Below, in pieces: positions 7,466-12,434 of a stretch of 14,961 bases of DNA. Source of the DNA: Oscillospiraceae bacterium. GTDB lineage: Bacteria > Bacillota > Clostridia > Christensenellales > Aristaeellaceae. The notes under the pieces are model-generated. The model saw nothing but the letters and a program-made list of their open reading frames with translations, did no database searches and was not told where the DNA came from. The translations under genes and the position numbers were made by a program. The DNA lies in the NCBI GenBank assembly GCA_031282605.1, contig JAITDK010000250.1, positions 1-14,961 of the forward strand, written 5' to 3'. Within the stretch, counting starts at the first letter, position 1, and every line of letters starts with the position of its first letter.

Positions 7466-7695
7466 CGGCGGCGCGCGGCGCATCCGCGCCTTCGGGAAGA
7501 GAATGTCGCCACGAATGTGGCAACCTCCGAAAGCCTGGGATAATTAAGGGCGCCTCTAGAAACCAGCGAATGGTATCATATACTTTGTCCCATTGAGCCT
7601 TTTGCAAAGGGTCAATGGGGCTTTACTTGCCGGAGAATGCATACCAAACCGTGTAATGGGAAAAATCTCCAGAGAGAAAAAATGGAGGCTTGCCC
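7466..7695. other. Intergenic stretch after murA, no convincing gene
   Basis: About 230 bases between murA and the doubtful small ORF. It holds a GC-rich 6-bp hairpin (arms 7470-7475 and 7485-7490) just after the murA stop, without a T-run, and the longer hairpin listed separately at 7589-7619. Short ORFs here in all frames have no family resemblance. A TTGCCG and a TGTAAT 19 bases apart (7627-7657) are at most a weak promoter. Base composition is more AT-rich than murA. Confidence 0.5.
7589..7619. other. 13-bp hairpin in the murA-ytfJ gap
   Basis: CCCATTGA (7589-7596) pairs with TCAATGGG (7612-7619), and inside a single G-G mismatch CCTTT pairs with AAAGG around a TGC loop. No T-run follows on either strand, so it is not an obvious terminator. 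It may belong to a structured RNA or mark the murA 3' end. Confidence 0.5.
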
Positions 7696-7875
7696 ATGGA
7701 GGCGCAAGTAAGCCAGAATCAGTTGGCGGCGGAAGAAACGGCACTGGTGACCCAGTTGGTCAAGGGATGCCGAACGAGCGGCAGCAGTTCCAAATTTGCT
7801 TTGTTTCATAGTAAGCGGCATATAAAGCGGAGGCAGGGACGACCGTCGACCGCCCCTGCCCTTTGCCCTTTGTGA
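7696..7875 (+). CDS. Doubtful 59-residue ORF with strong ribosome site
   Basis: An ATG has GGAGG at 7684-7688, exactly 7 bases upstream, the best signal in this gap. The product begins MEAQVSQNQLAAEETALVTQLVKG, which loosely recalls the start of sigma-70-type region 2 (acidic, then LVxxxxKGD). The plus-one frame continues as KGDAERAAAV, so it could be a frameshifted remnant of a sigma-factor-like gene. The C-terminal third (basic, proline-rich) is encoded across the inverted repeat that probably terminates ytfJ from the other strand, so that part looks non-coding. No known family was recognised and the ORF may be chance. Confidence 0.3.
   Translation: MEAQVSQNQLAAEETALVTQLVKGCRTSGSSSKFALFHSKRHIKRRQGRPSTAPALCPL
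7832..7860 (-). terminator. Probable terminator of ytfJ
   Basis: GGCAGGG (7832-7838) and CCCTGCC (7854-7860) form a 7-bp stem, 17 bases after the ytfJ stop on the minus strand. In that direction it is followed by TCCGCTTTATAT, only moderately T-rich. The position right after the gene is the main support. Confidence 0.4.
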
Positions 7876-7876
7876 A

Positions 7877-8680
7877 TCAGGTGTTCTTCCCCATGCTGGA
7901 CGCGTTAACGCTGTTGGTCACGGTGGCGCTTGACGAGCCGTTCAGGTCCGTGTTCGCTTTTGTATCGAATTTGGTGTCCAGCTTGGTTTTCGCGTCAGCC
8001 TTGGTGTCATACTTGCCGTCGAAGCGGGTGTTGTCGGCCTTGTTGTCATAGCGGGCGTTGTAGCTGCTGTTTGCCATATGGGATCCACTTACCGGATCGC
8101 TCACGACCGGCTTGCCCGGATGCGTAAAGCTGTCGTTATAGTTATTATTGTTTGTGTATATGGGCAGATCCTTGTCCAGTCCGGAGCCAATCGTGCGGCC
8201 CGTGATAGGGATCGACTTGCTGTGACGCGGCGTCGTTGCGGCCGCGGCGCCGCCGGACACCGCCTGGCTCTGGCTGTTCTCCTGGAATATGTCCTTGACC
8301 TCGCCGATCACCTGAGGCAGCAGTTCCATCACGCGGTCGACAGGCGTCGCGTAGTTGGTCGGCAGCATCTTCACCTGACCCTGCCCCACTACCAAGAAGC
8401 CCATCGGATGAACCGATACCCCAGCCCCTGTGCCTCCTGCGAAGGGCATCTCATCATTGGAATAATTTGCCGCTCCGCCTGCGTCCCGCGCGGAGTCCTC
8501 GCGCGCGCCGGCGTACTCGCCGCCGCCGGATACAAACCCGAACGACACTCTTGAGATTGGTATGATCGTCGTACCGTCGCCCGCTGTTACAGGGTCGCCG
8601 ACGACCGTGTTTACGTCGACCATGTCTTTGATGTTCTCCATCGTGGTGGACATCAGGCTTTGAATGGGGTGCTTATCCAT
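7877..8680 (-). CDS. ytfJ: GerW-family sporulation protein YtfJ with extended repeat tail
   Basis: YtfJ/GerW is made in the forespore and is needed for normal germination in Bacillus subtilis. Residues 1-132 carry the family core: HPIQSLMSTTMENIKDMVDVNTVVGDP, then IIPISRVSFGFVSGGGEY, a GGTGAGVSVHPMGFLVV block and a helix ending in GEVKDIF. The Bacillus protein is about 150 residues; this one is 267. The added 135 residues (133-267) are low-complexity: Ala/Ser/Asn-rich, then aromatic-Asp-x-Lys repeats (about 211-240), then a Ser/Asn/Thr-rich end. No membrane segment is seen. The start has AAAGGATGG upstream with slightly long spacing. It follows ytfI on the same strand with a 118-base gap that may contain its own sporulation promoter, though I could not identify one firmly. 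Confidence 0.92.
   Translation of the reverse strand: MDKHPIQSLMSTTMENIKDMVDVNTVVGDPVTAGDGTTIIPISRVSFGFVSGGGEYAGAREDSARDAGGAANYSNDEMPFAGGTGAGVSVHPMGFLVVGQGQVKMLPTNYATPVDRVMELLPQVIGEVKDIFQENSQSQAVSGGAAAATTPRHSKSIPITGRTIGSGLDKDLPIYTNNNNYNDSFTHPGKPVVSDPVSGSHMANSSYNARYDNKADNTRFDGKYDTKADAKTKLDTKFDTKANTDLNGSSSATVTNSVNASSMGKNT
7952..8050 (-). repeat. Degenerate aromatic-Asp-x-Lys repeats in the YtfJ tail
   Basis: Within the ytfJ frame, five copies of a four-residue motif occur at residues 211-214, 220-223, 224-227, 234-237 and 238-241 (YDNK, FDGK, YDTK, LDTK, FDTK), linked by Ala-Asp or Ala-Asn. At the DNA level the minus strand shows recurring GATACCAAG-like units. The segment is probably disordered. 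Confidence 0.7.
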
Positions 8681-8798
8681 CTGAGTGAATCCATCCTTTC
8701 TATTGCGTCTATTGCGAATATTTGCGACATATTTACCGCCTGTTGGAATGGAGGCTTTGCCCCCGATGCGCCCTAACCGCTTGCGCCGTTTGCGCTCG

Positions 8799-9353
8799 CT
8801 ACTTAATCTGCGTAGTTTTTTGCCGGTTTATACCACGCTGCAGCTGTTGAATCGCAAACCTTGCGCCCAGGTTCGCAAACTTGCCCAGCCGCGCGCTGAA
8901 CTCAATCCCGGCGTCCAGCTCAAATATCGGATGGTTGAACACGGGCGTGACGTCTATGAGAATCTCCGGTTTATCTAGTTCGCCCGTCCGAGCGCTCCAC
9001 GTCGCCACCCATCCGCATAGCGCCCGGAATGTCAGACGCAGCATACCGGACAGCATAGCCGTATACGCCGCATCCGACACCCCGGCCTTGCAGCGCACCG
9101 TAACACGCCGCACGTTTAGGTTAAGCCGCACAAGCGGGGGCAGTGTCATCAGCGGTCTGGGATCTTTTATGCCGCGCAGCACGCTCGCCAACCATTGGAC
9201 GCTGAACTTCCCCGCGCCGATGCTGAACTCCTTGGACAGCGCGCCCCAGGATACAATAGCCCGCACGCAGCCTTCGGGCGTCACTGTCAGCGCCAGCCTT
9301 AGACGCACCGGTACCAATCCCACCGCGATCAATGTAAGTAAAAATGCCGCCAT
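8799..9353 (-). CDS. ytfI: DUF2953 protein (YtfI family)
   Basis: The 184-residue product has an N-terminal hydrophobic segment (about 2-17) and a mostly beta domain, then the family hallmarks: GVSDAAYTAMLSGML at 91-105 (typically GxGDAAxTAxxxG) and ILIDVTPVFN at 131-140. The function is unknown; it is regularly encoded directly before ytfJ in spore-formers and is presumed to act at the forespore or spore membrane. The order ytfI then ytfJ is kept here. The start has GAGGAGAGGG (complement of 9361-9370), 7 bases upstream. The 118-base gap to ytfJ contains three near-copies of TATTGCG (8701-8727) of unknown meaning. Confidence 0.8.
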   Translation of the reverse strand: MAAFLLTLIAVGLVPVRLRLALTVTPEGCVRAIVSWGALSKEFSIGAGKFSVQWLASVLRGIKDPRPLMTLPPLVRLNLNVRRVTVRCKAGVSDAAYTAMLSGMLRLTFRALCGWVATWSARTGELDKPEILIDVTPVFNHPIFELDAGIEFSARLGKFANLGARFAIQQLQRGINRQKTTQIK

Positions 9354-9397
9354 GGCTTCACCCTCTCCTCAACAACGTTGGTATTTTCCCCCATTAA

Positions 9398-9502
9398 GGC
9401 GGGATTAATGCGTCGTGACGGTTATTATTAGCGTGAGTTTGGCGAGGGCGTCCCCGGCCTGTATCAATCCCGCCGACACGCCTAACGCGAGGCGGCGTTT
9501 TT
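9398..9502 (+). promoter_or_regulatory. Attenuator-like leader before the GLUG-repeat gene
   Basis: GGCGGGATT (9398-9406) is perfectly complementary to AATCCCGCC (9466-9474). The end of that second arm also belongs to a terminator-like hairpin: CGCCG (9471-9475) plus CCT (9481-9483) pair with AGGCGGCG (9490-9497), directly followed by five T (9498-9502). The two structures are mutually exclusive, the usual layout of a riboswitch or attenuator, 49 bases before the start codon. Between the long-range arms lies a GGC..GGG/CCC..GCC hairpin at 9441-9459. No known riboswitch class was recognised and no clear promoter is seen upstream. The alternative is that these are chance GC-rich repeats in a divergent promoter region. 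Confidence 0.45.
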
Positions 9503-9550
9503 GCATACCTTAGGAGTGATATTATTCGCCGCAATGAGGAGGTTGTTGCC

Positions 9551-10801
9551 ATGCCGCCAATCCGTATCAATTCAGCAACAGAACTTCGAGCCATCGGCAA
9601 CAACCTATCCCATACCGGAGACTACCAACTGGCGTGCGACATCGTGCTCGACCCTGATTGGTCGCCGATCAGTCACGGCGACAATATTATCCTGGACGGC
9701 GACGGGCACCGTGTTGGACCTCTCGTCGCGCCGCTGTTCGAGTCGTTGAACGACGCCACTGTATTCGAACTGTCGTTGGATCTGTATGTTAGGGACGCCT
9801 CCGACCTAACGGGCGGCTTGACCCGTTCCGCTTCCCGCTCAACGCTGCAGGACGTGTCTCTGTACGGCTCTGTTCACGGCGCGGGCACAGTCGGCGCCCT
9901 CGCTGGTAAGCTAACGGATTGCGCCGTTGAACGGTGTCAACAATATTCCGCGGTTAACGGCTGCGCCGGAACAGGCGGATTGGCCGGCGTCGCCGCTCGA
10001 ACGCGGTTTATCGACTGTCGGAATATGAGCAGCGTGCGCGCCTGTTCCGGTTCCGCCGGCGGCGTCGCCGGCTCGCTGTTCGAGCAGGCGTTATGTCAGG
10101 GATGCGTCAACGATGGCGCGGTTATCACTCAAGGCGCGCGAGCCGGAGGAATCGCGGGTCAAGCCGTGTCCCAGGGCATGGGCGGCGCGTCCGGCGATAT
10201 TATCCTCACGGACTGCCGCAACCAGGGCGAGATAACATCCGGCGCGGACGCCGGTGGTATCGCGGGCGCCGCGGTGGGCGATGGAGTCCATATCGATTCG
10301 TGCGTGAATCTGGCGGCTGTAACGTCACAATCCACATACGCAGGCGGTATATGCGGGCGTGTCGACGGTCGCGCCAGACTGACGGGTAATAAGTCCTGCG
10401 TGAAGATAACGGCGGAAACATGCTGCGCCGGGGGTATCGCCGGCGGCGCGGAAGGCCCCGCGGTAATCACGGGCAGTGTAGTAGACGGCGCGTTCGTCCG
10501 CGCTCCATATGGCGCGCATCGCATACTGGGAACGCCGGCGCCGAATCGCGGCAGCGTCGCTCTCGATAATAACCGCGCGGCGTCACGTGTGAAGCTGTGC
10601 GGCGTGTTCGGCGATCAGGGCGAACCGGTATCCGGCACAGATGCCGAGGCCGCGCCGACCGGATTGAACGGCGAGTCATACGATTGCCCGGACGGACTGG
10701 TTGCGCGCGACTGTTTCGAATGCGCCGCGCCTGACATTGAATCCGGCGACGTCGATTGGGATAACGCGCTCAAAGAGATGCTGCGCGACTTGAGGGTATG
10801 A
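9551..10801 (+). CDS. Cysteine-rich GLUG-repeat beta-helix protein without signal peptide
   Basis: The 416-residue product opens with IRINSATELRAIGNNLSHTGDYQLACDIVLDPDWSPI, the usual N-terminal block of GLUG-motif proteins (family function unknown; many are exported, adhesin- or protease-associated). Seven GLUG motifs follow: GALAG 115-119, GGLAG 142-146, GGVAG 170-174, GGIAG 199-203, GGIAG 235-239, GGICG 265-269 and GGIAG 294-298, spaced 27-36 residues, consistent with a right-handed beta-helix. Eighteen cysteines are present, many just before the motifs and two in CxxC pairs (182-185, 388-391). There is no signal peptide or membrane anchor, which is odd for this repeat type. GAGGAGG lies 8 bases before the ATG. 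It is probably a single-gene unit preceded by an attenuator-like leader. Confidence 0.75.
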   Translation: MPPIRINSATELRAIGNNLSHTGDYQLACDIVLDPDWSPISHGDNIILDGDGHRVGPLVAPLFESLNDATVFELSLDLYVRDASDLTGGLTRSASRSTLQDVSLYGSVHGAGTVGALAGKLTDCAVERCQQYSAVNGCAGTGGLAGVAARTRFIDCRNMSSVRACSGSAGGVAGSLFEQALCQGCVNDGAVITQGARAGGIAGQAVSQGMGGASGDIILTDCRNQGEITSGADAGGIAGAAVGDGVHIDSCVNLAAVTSQSTYAGGICGRVDGRARLTGNKSCVKITAETCCAGGIAGGAEGPAVITGSVVDGAFVRAPYGAHRILGTPAPNRGSVALDNNRAASRVKLCGVFGDQGEPVSGTDAEAAPTGLNGESYDCPDGLVARDCFECAAPDIESGDVDWDNALKEMLRDLRV

Positions 10802-10802
10802 C

Positions 10803-10832
10803 TTGACATGGCAACCGCATCCGCCATATAAT
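10803..10832 (+). promoter_or_regulatory. Consensus sigma-A promoter for the isomerase gene
   Basis: TTGACA (10803-10808) and TATAAT (10827-10832) are both perfect, 18 bases apart, beginning 2 bases after the GLUG gene stop. The predicted start is near 10839, giving a leader of about 60 bases with a small hairpin (10848-10864, TCGATC/GGTCGA). The gene is probably well expressed. Confidence 0.75.
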
Positions 10833-10900
10833 ATGTATAGGAACCATTCGATCCTTTCGGTCGATACGACTATATAGTTGATGAGTCGGAGGCGGTTACT

Positions 10901-11893
10901 ATGGGAAGCAGACCTGTAACTCTATGCACATGCCAGTGGGCGGACATGCCCTTTGACGAGCTTTGCGTACTGGCGAAGAAGATGGGCTACGATGGGCTGG
11001 AGATTGCCTGCTGGGGCAACAACCTCGACCTGGACAAGGCGTACGAGGACGATTCGTACGTTCAATGGATCCTGGATACGCTCAAGAAGAACGGCTTGAT
11101 CGTCAAGGCGATTGCGGCGCATATCATCGGTCAGTGCGTCGGCGACGCTCCCGACCCGCGCCTTAACAACTTCGCTCCCGCTAGGCTGGCCGATCAGCCG
11201 GACGCCATCCGCGCCTGGGCTGTCGAGACGATGAAGAAGGCGCCCGCCGTCGCGAAGAAACTGGGCGTTGGCGTCGTGACGTGCTTTACCGGCTCGCCTA
11301 TCTGGAAGTATCTGTACTCGTTCCCGCAAACGACGGAGAAGATGGTCGAGGATGGTTTCGACGAGATTGTGAGACTGTGGACGCCTATATTGGACGAGTT
11401 TGTCAAATATGGGATCAAGTATGCGCTCGAGGTTCATCCGGGGGAGATCGCCTTCGACTATTACTCCACGAAGAAACTGCTTGAGAAATTCAAGGACAGG
11501 CCGGAGTTCGGGCTTAACTTCGACCCGAGCCACCTGCAGTGGCAGGGGATAAAGCCGCATCTGTTCCTGCAAGACTTTGCTTCGCGCGTATACCATGTCC
11601 ATATGAAGGACTCGGCTGTGACGCTGGACGGGCGCAGCGGGCTGCTGGGCAGCCATATAGACTTCGGCGACCTGCGGCGCGGCTGGAACTTCCGCTCGCT
11701 GGGACATGGCGACGTGGACTTCGAGTCGATCATCCGCGTGCTGAACGCCGCCGGATACGATGGACCGTTGTCGGTCGAGTGGGAGGATAGCGGTATGGAT
11801 CGCATCGACGGCGCGACGGAGGCCGCCGCTTTTGTCAAGAAGGTGGACTTCAAACCCTCGACATTCAAGTTTGACGACGCGATAGCTAATTGA
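10901..11893 (+). CDS. Sugar phosphate isomerase/epimerase (xylose isomerase-like TIM barrel)
   Basis: The 330-residue product belongs to the AP-endonuclease-2/xylose-isomerase-like barrel superfamily, soluble metal enzymes that isomerise or epimerise sugars, inositols or keto-sugars. Likely metal ligands are Glu177 (ALEVHPGE), Asp208 and His211 (NFDPSHLQWQG), His234 (YHVHMKD) and Glu293 (SVEWEDSG). The FRSLGHGDVDFESIIRVL block (264-281) is typical. GGAGG lies 8 bases before the ATG and a consensus promoter stands upstream. The substrate cannot be told from sequence; no transporter, dehydrogenase or kinase gene adjoins it, so context does not help. It appears monocistronic, followed by an inverted-repeat element. 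Confidence 0.88.
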   Translation: MGSRPVTLCTCQWADMPFDELCVLAKKMGYDGLEIACWGNNLDLDKAYEDDSYVQWILDTLKKNGLIVKAIAAHIIGQCVGDAPDPRLNNFAPARLADQPDAIRAWAVETMKKAPAVAKKLGVGVVTCFTGSPIWKYLYSFPQTTEKMVEDGFDEIVRLWTPILDEFVKYGIKYALEVHPGEIAFDYYSTKKLLEKFKDRPEFGLNFDPSHLQWQGIKPHLFLQDFASRVYHVHMKDSAVTLDGRSGLLGSHIDFGDLRRGWNFRSLGHGDVDFESIIRVLNAAGYDGPLSVEWEDSGMDRIDGATEAAAFVKKVDFKPSTFKFDDAIAN

Positions 11894-11906
11894 TTTCAGT
11901 CAGTTA

Positions 11907-11961
11907 GGGTCTGTTCGAAAATCTCGCGTGGGGGATTGCGGCGCCTTTTTCGAACAGGCTC
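11907..11961. repeat. 55-bp inverted-repeat element
   Basis: CTGTTCGAAAA (11911-11921) and its exact complement TTTTCGAACAG (11947-11957) flank 25 bases; pairing extends four further positions with G-T pairs to give 15-bp arms. TTAG lies at the left edge (11904-11907) and CTAG at the right (11961-11964), reminiscent of the YTAR target of some IS5-family elements. It could be a minimal insertion-sequence relic or MITE, or a large-loop 3' end hairpin for the isomerase mRNA. No transposase is present. Confidence 0.55.
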
Positions 11962-11984
11962 TAGTAGATTTATGGAGGTAATGT

Positions 11985-12236
11985 ATGTTAGTTATAGGAT
12001 TACTCGCGTTTGTTATTAGTTTATACTCGGTTTTTCAATATTTTACTCGACCGGCTATCATTGCATATGTCTATAAGCCAATAGGCTGGTTAGCGTTTAT
12101 CGTCGGACTGGGTTTTCTTATCGTATCATCTAAAATGAATAACATCAAAACCACCATTGCCGCAATGAATAACATCAAAGTCACCATTACCGAACAGAAT
12201 AAACCTCTCGAAGGAGAGGATAAACCTACTGAATGA
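11985..12236 (+). CDS. Small two-helix membrane protein with duplicated tail segment
   Basis: The 83-residue product has two hydrophobic helices (about 2-20 and 30-48) separated by a short loop, then a hydrophilic, probably cytosolic tail. In the tail ten residues are tandemly repeated (MNNIKTTIAA then MNNIKVTITE, 51-70), followed by an acidic end. GGAGG lies 6 bases before the ATG. The DNA is clearly more AT-rich than the genes around it, with AT-ending codons, which suggests a different origin. I recognise no family; small proteins of this form are common as phage holins, toxin-like peptides or membrane-complex modulators, but nothing here selects among them. Confidence 0.65.
   Translation: MLVIGLLAFVISLYSVFQYFTRPAIIAYVYKPIGWLAFIVGLGFLIVSSKMNNIKTTIAAMNNIKVTITEQNKPLEGEDKPTE
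12135..12194 (+). repeat. 30-bp in-frame tandem duplication
   Basis: Two adjacent 30-base units (12135-12164, 12165-12194) are identical at 26 positions, including the first 15. The four differences change three codons. It lies inside the small membrane protein gene and reads as a fairly recent ten-codon duplication. Confidence 0.85.
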
Positions 12237-12245
12237 TAAATACTG

Positions 12246-12434
12246 ATGATAAACCTAACCGCCGGGCATGATGTTCGGCGCGATGGGTGCACCTGTATCG
12301 ATAAAATAATCGCGGCGATGCGGATGGATGCGCTCATCAACGACACGATCAAGGGGACAATACTGCTTGTCGCCGCGCTGATTCAGATTTTCATACCAAT
12401 GCTGCGGGGACGGATGGGGAAACAAAGAGAGTGA
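12246..12434 (+). CDS. Possible 62-residue single-helix membrane peptide, coupled to glgB
   Basis: The ORF ends in TGA overlapping the GTG start of glgB (GTGA, 12431-12434), which suggests translational coupling. Its C-terminal half (MDALINDTIKGTILLVAALIQ and onward) has one hydrophobic helix and a basic end. No ribosome site stands before ATG 12246; internal ATG codons at 12319 and 12325 are alternatives with equally poor sites. The N-terminal half looks unlike a natural protein, and another frame over 12261-12310 reads as a glycine/methionine-rich fragment, so this may be a decayed gene. No family was recognised. Confidence 0.35.
   Translation: MINLTAGHDVRRDGCTCIDKIIAAMRMDALINDTIKGTILLVAALIQIFIPMLRGRMGKQRE

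Noticed and set aside
7541..7566. Insertion-sequence end around GGGCGCCTCTAGAAACC with a minus-strand ORF ending beside it
   Set aside because: No matching inverted end within the gap and no transposase motif in the short minus-strand frames; left unclaimed.
8681..8798. Sporulation (sigma F/G) promoter for ytfJ, e.g. GTAAA-N17-CAATAGA on the minus strand
   Set aside because: The match to the -10 consensus is poor; position is plausible but the sequence does not carry the claim.
10922..11707. 261-codon minus-strand frame opposite the isomerase gene
   Set aside because: Shadow ORF with biased composition; the plus-strand gene has clear metal-ligand motifs and a consensus promoter.
11911..11957. 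Possible LexA (SOS) operator, because of GTTCG and CGAAC elements
   Set aside because: The Firmicute box needs CGAAC-N4-GTTCG facing inward at close spacing; here the halves are reversed and 25 bases or more apart.
12261..12310. Glycine/methionine-rich reading PPGMMFGAMGAPVSIK ending in a stop, perhaps the tail of a lost gene
   Set aside because: Only 16 residues, with no homologous upstream sequence in frame; too short to support a pseudogene call.
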